DNA of 64,000 nt from Eudromia elegans (taxonomy: Eukaryota > Chordata > Aves > Tinamiformes > Tinamidae), in contig PTEX01000049.1 of NCBI GenBank assembly GCA_003342815.1, positions 2,262,868 through 2,326,867 of the forward strand, in the 5' to 3' direction. Below are positions 37,401 to 44,299 of the stretch, piece by piece (the first letter of the stretch is position 1; each line of letters opens with the position of its first letter). A program made the translations under genes and the position numbers. Under the pieces are notes generated by a model. It did no database searches. It saw only the letters and a program-made list of their open reading frames with translations, and had not been told where the DNA came from.

Positions 37401-38909
37401 TTTTTTTCTTTACCATTTGATCTAATGTAAACTATCCAGGGCAGCAGCGGAGCAGTGAAGCATCAATCCATTCCAATTGTATATGTCACTGTTTGTTATG
37501 TTGTTGATCCTTCTGTATCCAAAGGACAAGAGTGGTTTCAGTGCCAGTGCAAATTTTATGAAATTCCTATTTGAATTATGTGTGTCATTTTTGAATTTGA
37601 ACATACCTAATGCAACTGGTAGGGTCTTTGTGCTCATCCACCTCCTCACTGTGCTTCAGCCCTCTTCCACACACATGCCCACAGTCACAGAAGTGTAAGT
37701 TTGGAGTAACTCATCTGACATCTTTAAAGAATAGAGAATCTGGATTAGAGCTTCTCTGTCTCCCAAATCCCTATCTTTATCAAATTTAGTGAAAACAAGA
37801 TAAAAGAAAACAGATCCTTTCAAAACTTAATCCCAATTCAAATTCAAATTCTTCCCTGTGCTCAATTCCTTTCAGTACATGAATCCTTTGGGGTTTTCCT
37901 AATTCTTACTACCACCTCTCTAATACATCTGCAAATCCTCCCTGATTATTGTCTTGGCTACTGTCTCTTAGGCTCACGAGCATTTTCACAGAAGAAATTA
38001 ACATTTATTTTCAGAATTGTGGGTGTGATTCCAAGTCAAGAAAAAAAAAGTGACATTTAAGCAATTCCTGTAATGTGCTTGTCTTATTGGTAGTAATCAG
38101 TTCTCCTTTCAGATTCCCAGCCCTGCTCAGATGAAGAAGGCTGCTCTGAAGTATTCCTGCCAACTGACAGTGACTATGATTCCAGCGATGCTTTAAGTCC
38201 CAAAGAATTAGACTTGATATATTCCTCCTCACATGACATATCCCAGCAGGCAGGCAGTGGCCTAGGAGGCAGCGCACCTGATGTTCTCCAAGTCCACGAC
38301 ATGAAGCCCTGCCTAACACTGAAAGAAGGCCTGAAAGAGTGTAGTGCCTTTGATACTAATGCTGAATATTGCACAGAGTACATGAGTAATCTGACAATGT
38401 CAGGGCTTACATCAAAAAGCATAGACAAGTCTTCTAGCTCCAGGCAGCCATTGAGCTTTTTGGGTAAAAAAAGGCTAGGGAAACATCAGCATTACAACTA
38501 TTTCAGCCGTCATCATCGTTGGCTACGTGTGCACAGTGAGACACAGTCTGGCTCTCTGTCTGAAGGCGTGTACACTCAGCATGTCCTGAGATCTACAGAT
38601 TTGTCTCAAGAACCTACCTCCACTGAGCAGATAAAGCTTCCTGCCGATGGCTCTCGGAGCACTTTCTTACCTCATGCATCCAGCCTTCCAGAAGATAGGA
38701 AAGGCAAGTATGAGGAATCAAGGCAGCATCTCCATAGGATACGTGTTGAGCCTTATGAAACAACATTACTGGATGAAGAAGGCAAGTCCTTGGCAATGAG
38801 CCCACAGTCTGTAGAACATAAGGATGTGCACGATGCTATGCAACAGAAAATGGGTCCAGATGACCAGTCAGGTTCTTCTGTCTCAGAAGTCTTCAGCAGC
38901 ACACTTTAA
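7372..38909 (+). CDS. ANKFN1: ANKFN1 3' half, 14 coding exons (partial gene)
   Basis: Fourteen exons joined in phase give one open frame of about 860 codons, or 935 with the optional extension at 35456. The product is a cytoplasmic or membrane-associated scaffold-like protein. Its family (Drosophila WAKE, mouse NMF9) has N-terminal ankyrin repeats, an FN3 domain and a Ras-association-like domain; WAKE acts in clock neurons to time sleep onset, and nmf9 mouse mutants have neurological defects. Seen here: the C-terminal half of FN3 (7372-8628), the conserved central block (12273-33149), a coiled, charged segment with DEIWREMRWITEALQYARYK (from 35681) and a Ser-rich tail (38113-38909). The ankyrin exons are outside the window. 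All introns are GT-AG. Identification rests on remembered family sequence features and unbroken phase across all joints, not on an alignment. The gene symbol is strongly favoured; exact exon use in tissue is unknown. Confidence 0.9.
7470..8537 (+). other. ANKFN1: ANKFN1 intron
   Basis: GT-AG intron of 1068 bp, phase 0. It holds an imperfect 19-bp tandem duplication at 7717-7754 and otherwise nothing recognisable. Confidence 0.85.
8538..8628 (+). CDS. ANKFN1: ANKFN1 exon: FN3 domain, C-terminal strands
   Basis: The acceptor TTTGCAG ends at 8537; the donor GTAGGT starts at 8629. Length is 91 nt, phase 0 in and phase 1 out. It encodes GQRYYVHVSAYNMKGWGPP followed by RKSTPVYASPS. The Y.V.V.A.N..G.GPP pattern is the classic F-G hairpin signature of FN3 domains, which makes this the most diagnostic short exon in the window. 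Confidence 0.93.
8629..12272 (+). other. ANKFN1: ANKFN1 intron
   Basis: Intron of 3644 bp, phase 1. It contains an old dispersed repeat at 9518-9645 and a (GGT)n-like stretch near 11329-11340. The last 340 bases (from about 11930) read like a conserved non-coding element with homeodomain-type TAAT cores. No alternative exon was recognised. Confidence 0.75.
9518..9645. repeat. Ancient dispersed element with GGATTTGGCCCC terminus
   Basis: The right end reads CACAGGATTTGGCCCC. The left end (GGACAAAATTCTACTCTTG) resembles its diverged inverse, GGGCCAAATTCTG. The interior carries the degraded text CTCAGTGACATGCAATTACC followed by GCAAGTGTAACTGC. Related text recurs in this window near 43.4-43.8 kb and at 49.5 kb. 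This pattern is common in sauropsid intergenic DNA. I cannot assign a family name with confidence. Confidence 0.4.
12273..12380 (+). CDS. ANKFN1: ANKFN1 exon: post-FN3 linker
   Basis: The acceptor TTGTTCAACAG ends at 12272 and the donor GTAAGG starts at 12381. Length is 108 nt, phase 1 in and phase 1 out. The peptide is N (split codon) WKDCSGREPRHRGHTEALE, then RLLQQVRAAHQHYNCR. It is a charged, helix-forming segment just after the FN3 domain. The first bases of the donor side keep the frame into the exon at 14889. Confidence 0.9.
12381..14888 (+). other. ANKFN1: ANKFN1 intron
   Basis: Intron of 2508 bp, phase 1. A 16-base T run followed by TATATATA lies at 12701-12724. No exon, RNA gene or well-preserved transposon was recognised. 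Confidence 0.8.
14889..14943 (+). CDS. ANKFN1: ANKFN1 small exon (55 nt)
   Basis: The acceptor GCATTTCAG ends at 14888 and the donor GTGAGT starts at 14944. It is phase 1 in and phase 2 out. The peptide is E (split codon) AEENKLTKIPGRIHWNV. This exon is too short to show up as an open frame of its own. Support comes from consensus splice sites and exact phase fit to both neighbours. Confidence 0.85.
14944..18890 (+). other. ANKFN1: ANKFN1 intron with a local CpG cluster
   Basis: Intron of 3947 bp, phase 2. It contains an isolated GC- and CpG-rich patch at 16081-16230 in otherwise AT-rich DNA, and an A-rich run near 17059. The acceptor region has two AGs four bases apart (18885-18886 and 18889-18890); only the second keeps the frame. 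Confidence 0.75.
16081..16230. other. Isolated intronic CpG cluster
   Basis: About 150 bp dense in CG dinucleotides, including GACCGCGCCGCACGCGCGCA and CGGCTCCCGGCCGC, flanked on both sides by AT-rich intron. It could be a small CpG island (intragenic promoter) or a GC-rich repeat relic. No TATA box or clear first exon was found. Confidence 0.45.
18891..18986 (+). CDS. ANKFN1: ANKFN1 exon: basic Ser-rich segment
   Basis: Length is 96 nt, phase 2 in and phase 2 out. The acceptor is TTTTAGAAAG with the cut after the second AG (18890); the donor is GTTTGT at 18987. The peptide is H (split codon) SKLQNSGRKQSVSRSLKHL, then FHSSNKFVKTLK. It is rich in Lys, Arg and Ser, with RKQS and RSLK sites that look like basophilic kinase targets. 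Using the upstream AG at 18886 would bring in a stop (TTC TAA) in the required frame, so this start was chosen by phase. Confidence 0.87.
18987..20006 (+). other. ANKFN1: ANKFN1 intron
   Basis: Intron of 1020 bp, phase 2, with a T run at 19055-19071. Nothing else was recognised. Confidence 0.85.
20007..20139 (+). CDS. ANKFN1: ANKFN1 exon: conserved core (GLYLCVIFFYKDN)
   Basis: The acceptor TTTCTTTAG ends at 20006; the donor GTAATG starts at 20140. Length is 133 nt: one base completes Arg, then 44 codons, ending in phase 0. The peptide runs GLYLCVIFFYKDNLLVTNED, then QIPIVEIDDSHSSSVMQDFL and WFTK. Its hydrophobic strand pattern indicates a folded core rather than a linker. Confidence 0.92.
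20140..20452 (+). other. ANKFN1: ANKFN1 short intron
   Basis: GT-AG intron of 313 bp, phase 0, the shortest in this part of the gene. The acceptor is CATATTTTTGCAG. An open frame runs across it on the plus strand but does not look protein-like. Confidence 0.85.
20453..20569 (+). CDS. ANKFN1: ANKFN1 exon: conserved core (LSCMWDDIRWLRQ)
   Basis: Length is 117 nt (39 codons), phase 0 on both sides. The donor is GTCGGT. The peptide is LSCMWDDIRWLRQNMSISVS, then SSTALQARQKMLSAAAQLQ, which predicts amphipathic helices. It follows WFTK of the previous exon without a break. Confidence 0.92.
20570..23842 (+). other. ANKFN1: ANKFN1 intron with an unexplained minus-strand open stretch
   Basis: Intron of 3273 bp, phase 0. 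On the minus strand, 21335-21706 is open for 123 codons, and further open stretches follow at 21874-22059 and 22099-22365. I do not recognise the peptides. A decayed transposon is possible. No well-preserved repeat was seen. Confidence 0.7.
23843..24058 (+). CDS. ANKFN1: ANKFN1 exon: conserved core (72 codons)
   Basis: The acceptor GCTTTCTAG ends at 23842; the donor GTAGTA starts at 24059. Length is 216 nt, phase 0 on both sides. The peptide opens NLLGTHNLGRVYYEPIKDRH, continues GNILIVTIREVESLYSYFNG, then KWMQISKLQSQRKSLSTPEE, and ends PTALDILLITIQ. It is rich in beta-strand-like segments and belongs to the part of the family conserved between insects and vertebrates. Confidence 0.93.
24059..26205 (+). 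other. ANKFN1: ANKFN1 intron
   Basis: Intron of 2147 bp, phase 0. It holds a short perfect inverted repeat (10-bp arms, 3-base loop) at 24517-24539 and no recognised exon or transposon. Confidence 0.8.
26206..26372 (+). CDS. ANKFN1: ANKFN1 exon: probable start of the Ras-association-like region
   Basis: The acceptor CTTTAAACAG ends at 26205; the donor GTAAGT starts at 26373. Length is 167 nt, phase 0 in and phase 2 out. The peptide is DILFYHKRSQQRLPPGLYLG, then YLKLCSSVDQIKVLVLQKLP and NVLCHVKIRDNCNVS. The family is reported to carry a Ras-association domain. The GYLKL..SVDQIKVLV pattern fits a ubiquitin-like beta-hairpin of such a domain, but its exact limits are inferred. Confidence 0.92.
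26381..26415. repeat. Microsatellite (TA)n-(TATG)n-(CA)n
   Basis: Five TA units pass into three TATG-like units and then a short ACACAC run, starting only 8 bases inside the splice donor at 26373. Confidence 0.85.
27008..27072. repeat. Pyrimidine-rich tract
   Basis: A continuous C/T-rich stretch with TTTCCTTTC-like units, able in principle to form a purine-pyrimidine triplex structure. Intronic. Confidence 0.75.
27864..28014 (+). CDS. ANKFN1: ANKFN1 exon: conserved core (DEWEWIQTL)
   Basis: The acceptor CAACATACAG ends at 27863; the donor GTATTT starts at 28015. Length is 151 nt: one base completes Lys, then 50 codons, ending in phase 0. The peptide is DEWEWIQTLSGSESVESMDH, then TSDCPTQLFLYELQMAVKAL and LKQINLPPHQ. 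It continues the folded domain started in the exon at 26206. Confidence 0.92.
28015..29771 (+). other. ANKFN1: ANKFN1 intron with a candidate conserved element
   Basis: Intron of 1757 bp, phase 0. An 18-base T run lies at 28987-29004. From about 29080 to 29600 the sequence is AT-rich, unique-looking and dense in homeodomain/POU/C-EBP-like cores, including a perfect TTATGCAAT at 29455-29463. It resembles a conserved non-coding element more than a repeat. Confidence 0.7.
29772..29940 (+). CDS. ANKFN1: ANKFN1 exon: conserved core (AKHFRLYTQEVLELG)
   Basis: The acceptor CCCTCTACAG ends at 29771; the donor GTATAG starts at 29941. Length is 169 nt, phase 0 in and phase 1 out. The peptide is AKHFRLYTQEVLELGHNVSF, then LLLLPASDDVCTAPGQNNPY and TPHSGFLNLPLQMFEL. 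The run NVSFLLLLP is strongly hydrophobic and reads as a core beta strand rather than a membrane span. Confidence 0.92.
29941..32982 (+). other. ANKFN1: ANKFN1 intron
   Basis: Intron of 3042 bp, phase 1. It contains an ATT/TTTA-rich low-complexity patch at 31871-31909. A 128-codon open frame at 31975-32361 has no protein-like features or flanking splice context and is taken as chance. Confidence 0.8.
31871..31909. repeat. AT-rich low-complexity (TTTATTA)n
   Basis: Irregular TTTATTATT-type repeats in an intron. Confidence 0.8.
32983..33149 (+). CDS. ANKFN1: ANKFN1 exon: Cys-rich start and helical segment
   Basis: The acceptor TCTTTTCACAG ends at 32982; the donor GTAACA starts at 33150. Length is 167 nt: two bases complete Val, then 55 codons, ending in phase 0. 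The peptide is HFCCYKEKFISLYCRLSAVI, then ELDSLKTQQSLREAISDSEV and AAAKQRHQQVTDYIQ. The second half predicts a long charged helix, possibly a coiled coil continuing into the next exon. Confidence 0.92.
35125..35290. repeat. Probable old CR1/L3-type LINE 3' fragment
   Basis: The text GGTCAAACTAGAGATTCATC, followed by TAGCC, and later AAGTTCCACAGCTGGATTAT, resembles the widely dispersed 'GGTCAGACCAAAGGTCCATC' and 'AAGTTCCACAGGTTAATTAT' segments of ancient CR1/L3 LINEs. The match is from memory and diverged. Confidence 0.5.
35456..35680 (+). CDS. ANKFN1: Optional in-frame 5' extension of the ANKFN1 exon at 35681
   Basis: A very strong acceptor (long pyrimidine tract, then TTCTTGCAG) ends at 35455, in phase 0. 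From there 75 codons stay open and read directly into the exon at 35681. The peptide starts NMASVAEKLSLKHCNIDVKA and includes TREALERRLQQMDVVLAATA. Either this is an alternative 3' splice-site extension or a chance open intron end. A second strong acceptor (TTTTTTTCCTCCTAAG) ends at 35680 in the same phase. I favour the shorter exon as the common form because DYIQ joined to QIDEIWREMRW gives a smooth helix. Confidence 0.4.
35681..35900 (+). CDS. ANKFN1: ANKFN1 exon: DEIWREMRW helix and Pro/Ser linker
   Basis: Length is 220 nt, phase 0 in and phase 1 out. The donor is GTAAGA at 35901; an earlier GTGAGT at 35893 would break the frame into the last exon. The peptide is QIDEIWREMRWITEALQYAR, then YKQPAPGLPIKKLVDLSEEQ, TQKKISSTSSHLDCLPSPPP and SPETRSQRRKAVS. 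The first third is helical and conserved in the family; the rest is a disordered linker with a PSPPPSPE proline-directed phosphorylation-type motif. Confidence 0.9.
36100..36480 (-). mobile_element. Decayed CR1-type LINE, reverse transcriptase fragment
   Basis: Translating the minus strand gives HLDF-stop-RAFDQILHKTFL at 36344-36393, matching the LDFSKAFDTVSHxxLL motif of CR1 reverse transcriptase. Further on it gives GPVLSNLFI at 36166-36198 and KLVDDTRV at 36121-36144, matching the GPVLFNIFI and FADDTKL (YxDD-type) motifs. The order is correct and several stops and frameshifts interrupt it. It is old and inactive, lying antisense to the host gene. Confidence 0.8.
37091..37110. repeat. (TAGAT)4 microsatellite
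   Basis: Four perfect tandem copies of TAGAT in an intron. Confidence 0.9.
37383..37412. repeat. (T8C)n poly-pyrimidine repeat
   Basis: Runs of T broken regularly by single C bases, intronic. Confidence 0.85.
38113..38909 (+). CDS. ANKFN1: ANKFN1 last coding exon: Ser-rich C-terminal tail
   Basis: The acceptor TCCTTTCAG ends at 38112. Two bases complete Asp, then 264 codons run to TAA at 38907-38909. The tail begins SQPCSDEEGCSEVFLPTDSD and YDSSDALSPKELDLIYSSS; it is acidic and Ser-rich, with a basic patch (GKKRLGKHQHYNYFSRHHRW) in the middle. It predicts as disordered. It ends EVFSSTL, whose last residues fit a class I PDZ ligand (S/T-x-hydrophobic). The neighbouring frame carries 47 further protein-like residues to TGA at 39039, so the natural end may be there and this stop may result from a frameshift. 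Confidence 0.85.
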
Positions 38910-41900
38910 CCCCACACGCCGGCATCGCTCCCCACTGCTCCACAACGACAGCATTACGCACACAGGGACATACTTTGAAAACCACACTGAGGAATCCAAC
39001 TCCTCCGATGGCAACTCATGGTACTCAAAAGAGTCCTGATCTTACAGGAGTATCCTTCACGATGCAAGAGTTATTATTTGCATCTGCAGTTTTGCAGGTA
39101 GAGTCATGCCATTCACCTTGTAACAGAACACTCTGTGGCTGCAAATCTGGTAATCAGATAGTGCAGTTCTCTTAATTCTTGTGTATATCCAAGCATGCAG
39201 AATTTCAAGCACAAGTGGTTCTGCCTGCAAGTTAGCAGAAACTGTAACATCCTTGGTGTCGTCATGTTGGGACTGTGTCCTAAGCATCTGTTAATCTATT
39301 TTCCTGCATTTCCTATGACTTTTTCTACTTCTCAGCCTCCTTCTTGGATAGATTTAGTTTGCATACAGTTAAAGTATTAACTGGTCGAGTAACATGGCTA
39401 TCCCAGAGTTTCCAGCCACTTAGAGAACTGAAAGTTCTGTCAGTATCTAGGAACACACAGTCAGTACTATATCTGAATGCTCTCAGAGCCTGACACAATA
39501 TCACTGAAGGTTTTGCCTCAAGAGCTTAGATTTCAAATCATGTAATTAGCATGTTATTTTAAAGCCTAGAAGGAAGGGAGTGAACCTTTAAGGTCAAGAG
39601 CAGAGAGAACAAGGCCAGGCTCTGAATGAGTATCAGGTAGGGTCTAAATGAGACTAAAGTGAAGCTCCCTCTTTTGCTTTGCCCGCCGCACGGGAGTGTA
39701 TTGCTTTGCATTGCAGATGCTCGTGGGAAAGAAATGCACCAACTTTTGTTCCTGAATACTCACTGTAAATAATACTCCAGGGCTATTTAATCACTGTGTC
39801 TGAATTTGGAATATTCTGTCAATTCTTATTAGGGAATTTGAATCTGAGATTTACTGAGATTTAGTAATGAGTCAGTAAATTAGGAGGCAGATCACAGTGA
39901 GTCATGATTTTGTTCTCTGCAAGCAGAATAAGATTCTGTAGTGTTAGTACTACAGAAGATGATCTCAGAAATGTAATCAGTATTAATAGGAACCATAACT
40001 TGTGGAGAACTAATGAACTAATATGGAGAGAAAACTCAGCTGTTGCACAAGCTTTAATTTTTCTTAAACAGTTCTTGAAGTTTAATTTTATAGGCCACAT
40101 TCCTGCTGGTTAAATTCCCTCATTCCGTGTTTGCGCAGCCTTCTCCTTTTCAATTTTTCAGCCTCCAGGTGGATGCATTCTGAGGCCTCCAATAAAGAGA
40201 TTTGAGTTAAATAGTTGAGTTTACAAGTCCTTGAGGTGAAGGTAAGGATTTGGGCCCATGATCTGTGGTCCTTATTAAAATAGCACTTCCATAACTCCAG
40301 TGCTATTAAAATCCCTGAGCACTCCATCCATAAATTCAAAAATAAATGTTATTCACTATCTTGTGCTGGGCCAGAAGTATGCAGAAGCCAAGAAGAATCT
40401 TTGCTGTGATATGAGGGAGAGAACTTTCTAGAAGGGGTTTACATTTGTAATTCTTCTTTCTGGGGAGAGGTTAGCTTTTTGCATCGAAAATACTCTTTCA
40501 AAGCTCAGTAAGGATGGAAAGGCTTCCATTCACTTCCAGAGGCTTTGAATGAGACCCACACTGAAAATTCCTGTGGGTGTGAAGGTGAAGGGAGGGAGAA
40601 ATGTCAGTGCCAACTTGCAGCTAGAAGGACATACATTGTACGTTTTGCACCACATGGAACTGCATCGGGAAAACCTGACTCATACACCAATGGAGCCAAA
40701 CAGGGATGTTTTACTGTCCCAGTACCACCTTTTTTCATTATACAATTATGCTCATTAGCAAAGTGTTCTTTATTAGTGAGGGCTAGAATTGTGTAAGGCT
40801 TCAAACCATTCAGACATCAAGCCATTCATATTGCTTCTGGGTCTATGGCACCTAACCCTGGCTTCCCAACCTGTTCAGCCTCTAATCAAGACAGACACAG
40901 AACTGTTTATTAAGAAATAAAAATATGTTGAGGCCGTATGTTTTTGCAGGAAATGATGAGATGAAGCAAGATGTTCCCCAAATGAAACCCACCTTGCTTT
41001 GCTGAGGCTCTTCAGGAACAGTGAGTTTGCTAGAAATAAAATATACAGCAGAGGCACAAGCACATACTGCTAATTAGATAAGGATGTAAGAATGTCTGTT
41101 TTCTACTTTAGTTGCTGGACTTTTCTGGTAGTCAGGTATCTGAGGAAGAGCTGGATTCACTGATGGTAGAAAGAGCTTGACTTAGGAGTAAATATCCATA
41201 CCTGCACTAAGAGGATTTAGAACTTTACTCTGGGAGTGCAGATGCCACAATCAAACCCCTCCTGCTTTTAACCTTGTAATGTGGAAGAGGTGTTTACGTG
41301 ATGCCTCAGGGGACATGCTTCCTTGATCCTGTTACCTCCTTACTGAGGTTCTTCCACATAATTTAATAGTTAAAGCAATGAGTGATAGTTCTGACCTTTT
41401 GGTTGTAAAGCACCGAGTTGTCTTTTTGTAGAAATATTTGTTCTTTATTCTAACTTGGGATCCCTACCGATTCAGTGAGTCACTGAGTAAGGCAGCTCCC
41501 TACTCAGAGGAAAATAAATAGTAGAAATAGGTGCCTTTCAAGCATGGTTGCAGTGCTAACTATATCATTTCTGCAGTTTTCTTAGGAACCTTTTCTCCGA
41601 TGGGAACACAGGCCCCTCTCCAAGGGATCACGCATAGACACAGCAAATACTGAGCAAATTTCACTAGCAGCAGACAGCTCCACTGAAATGAGTAAGTCTG
41701 TACCCACTACCCACTTACACTGGCCAGAATTCTGCCCTGAAGTGGGTACTTAGGCTTTGCAAGTTTTTGGTTATCAGTCTTTCTTATCCTTAAATCTTGC
41801 CACAGAACTTTTGTCCTGCATTTTCCAGGGAATGCATTTTCCCCAGGGCTTCACCCACTCCTTGTTATTTCTAGACATGATCAAACTGGCCAGAACAAAA

Positions 41901-42635
41901 GACAAATTTTTCATGTTGTGCCCCCACAAAAAAGCTGTAGATCCCCATCCCCTGTGTTCCTAAACTTCCTGGTTTGTGCTGGCACTAAGAGTGATATAGG
42001 TAAACTGCAGGTATAAACCAACAGCTCATTGCATCTGCAAGAGGTAGTTTGCTGGTGGGTAATTTGTCTTGAGAAACCTGTGGCTGACAGCATGCGTCTC
42101 CCATGCGTGCGTGGTGTTTTGCCTTTTTTAGATATTAATTAACAACTGAATTTTCTAACAGCATACACAGAGAAATCTATAAATTAATCCTTCACTGCTG
42201 AAGCATAAATATTTTTAAATACAGCCACTAAAGGGGGAGGGAAAGGATGGAATATTTTATCCTGAACATTTATGTTTAGAGTATTTAAATCCCAGTGTTT
42301 TGGAAAGAGTTGGTGCATCTTTAAATTCCCCAGGGTATAAAGAAATGCATTAAGTTGCTGGTCAACTCTTTTAAGGTGTTTAAACACATGGCTCATGACT
42401 GTTATGTAAAACTTCAATGCAGCCTTACAAACAACAAGGGTATAGTGTATTTGAAAATATGGTATACAGCTTGGAAACTTACTCTGAATTTCTCTGAGGT
42501 GTTGAACTTTGCCATCAGCAAAAAGTATTTTTAGAAAAGGGGCCTTGAATTTTTAGACAACAGAGATTTCATCAAGTTTGAGTCTCTGATTTTTCCACTA
42601 CAAAAAAACTTTAAATAGTCGGAATAACGTACAAA

Positions 42636-42669
42636 TATACTTACAAATATGACTTTATTTGTAAGTATA
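42636..42669. repeat. Perfect 14-bp inverted repeat (hairpin)
   Basis: The arms TATACTTACAAATA and TATTTGTAAGTATA are exact reverse complements, separated by the 6-base loop TGACTT. If transcribed with the 3' UTR it would form a stable stem. Pairing weakens quickly outside the 14 bp, so it is short for a microRNA precursor. Confidence 0.85.
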
Positions 42670-43389
42670 ATTTATCTTTTGGTTCCATGACGTAGAATTT
42701 GTAAGGCTAAATCCTGCCTAGAGCCATGAAGCAGAGCTGTTGGTCCTGCTGAGTTCCCCGCCAACACGAAGGGCACCTCTGCCCCGGCAGGCTGCCGAAC
42801 GCACTCTGGGCAGCAGCTCCGTTGCCCTTGGGTGGGCACGAACTGCAGCCACCTCTGCTGCCCGCGGCTGCCTCGCACTTTCAGAGTCATCGTGGGTCTT
42901 CCTGACTCGACTCCACTTTGGAGCATCCCCCTCGTGCTCTTGAAAGACCCGTAGTTATTGCTGTCTCACGAGCGCTGACCCAGCAGCTGCGTCTCTTACA
43001 GTTCTTCTAGGGTGAAATAAGAGCCAGGCTAGAAGATCTTCCTTAGCCTTTTTGTATCACAGCGTCTTAGGCAAGATTTAGCCTTTAACCCAGTCATCCT
43101 ATAATAGGGTAATGTGTTATAAAGCTGATCTGACGCTAGGCTACAGAAAACCTCCTCTTTTGCTGGTCAAATAAGAAGAATGATTTTTAATATTTATTAT
43201 TATTTTCATTTTCTTTTTTGGAAAAAAAAAATGAAATTGATCTGAAGTAAGAAAGTGATTGGTGTATCACTAATTACTTTCAACTGTGAACTTTAGTAAT
43301 TTATTAAGCACACCTTAAGCTAAATGGCACAGACATTTTGTGTTTTAGTTTATGTAAAGGTCCAACCCTGTTGTCTTCTGACCTAATTT

Positions 43390-43775
43390 CAGGTTCTTTT
43401 GCACCAATGTAAATCGAGAGGGGTAAGTCCACTGAAGTTAGATATTGCCTCGTATAAATCAGCATAACTCCACTCACCCAGGATCAGTGGAGTTAGCATG
43501 AAAACACCACAATTATGCTAGTATATGAAAAAAGATACGTGCAAAAAGGACAAAAGTCTGCTTATCTCATGGAATATTCCCCCAGAGGTCAGCAGGAATG
43601 TTGTCTGAGGAGGACACAGAGGGCCAGCCCCTGTGTTACTAATTGTACTGTGATGGGATCATGTACTGTGGAATATAATGCTGTATTTTGTAATAGGGAC
43701 CAAATTTCACTCCCATATTATGCAAGTGAATCTCCTACTGAACGCCATGGGAGCTGCACGAAGGGTTTGTGCCCC
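43390..43775. repeat. Diverged copies of the GATTTGGCCC-type dispersed element
   Basis: GCACCAATGTAAATCGAGAG and later AGTCCACTGAAGTTAG, then GGGACCAAATTTCACTCCCA with GAACGCCATGGGAGCTGCAC, echo the same degraded text as the element at 9518-9645. It probably represents one or two old copies. The family is not assigned. Confidence 0.35.
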
Positions 43776-43817
43776 CGTTATTTAACTGAAAAAAAATGAA
43801 GACTGTTCAGGGTTGTT

Positions 43818-43842
43818 GGGGGCCTGGGGGAGGGGAAGAGGG
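43818..43842 (+). other. G-quadruplex motif in the ANKFN1 3' UTR
   Basis: Four G runs (5, 5, 4 and 3 bases) are separated by short loops CCT, A and AAGA, fitting the G3+N1-7 rule on the sense strand, so an RNA quadruplex is possible. Confidence 0.7.
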
Positions 43843-44269
43843 ATTGTTTTTTTCCCCTCAGAGAAAAAGTAATTTAAGTGAAATGTGCAAGGCAGTGTTT
43901 AATTGCTTCCTGCCTTGTTTGTACATAGCAATTTGGCTGTTTATTGGTTGTCTTTGTTCAGATTTTTATTGTAACTTGTTGCTATATATGCAACCAAGTG
44001 TATGTTAAAGTTTAAACTTTGCTACATAATAATGCACAATTTTATGTGCTTTAAAACTTTGTAAATATACAGATGAACAATGTATGTTGTGCTAACTATG
44101 ACCTTGGGACTTGACACAACAGTATTTTCATGCATATGTACCTACAAATGGCTTGAAAATAGCAAAATATATATTGAGGATGGCCATGAGCCAAGAGTAA
44201 ATGTGTGCCGTATGACTCATGCTTCTTTAATAATTCCTGAAAGAGGCATGTATAGTACATAACATAGAC

Positions 44270-44275
44270 AATAAA
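44270..44275 (+). terminator. ANKFN1: Candidate polyadenylation signal AATAAA
   Basis: AATAAA within ACAATAAAAATAATTTT, at the end of a stretch with 3' UTR character and followed by a T-rich region. Best candidate for the distal ANKFN1 cleavage site. Confidence 0.5.
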
Positions 44276-44299
44276 AATAATTTTGAAGACTACAAATAT

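Larger units (their letters stand above)
35901..38112 (+). other. ANKFN1: ANKFN1 last coding intron
   Basis: Intron of 2212 bp, phase 1. It contains a decayed CR1 LINE in antisense (36100-36480), a (TAGAT)4 repeat at 37091-37110 and a T-rich (T8C)3 tract at 37383-37412. Confidence 0.82.
38910..44290 (+). other. ANKFN1: Probable ANKFN1 3' UTR
   Basis: No protein-like frame follows the stop apart from the shifted 47 residues to 39039. The stretch from about 43.9 kb to 44.27 kb has the U-rich, AUG-poor look of a 3' UTR end (TGTAAATATA, TTTTATTGTAA) and closes with AATAAA at 44270-44275. Other possible signals lie near 40332 and 40915, so shorter UTR forms are possible. Moderately GC-rich patches occur at 42740-42970. 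Extent is inferred from signals alone. Confidence 0.4.
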
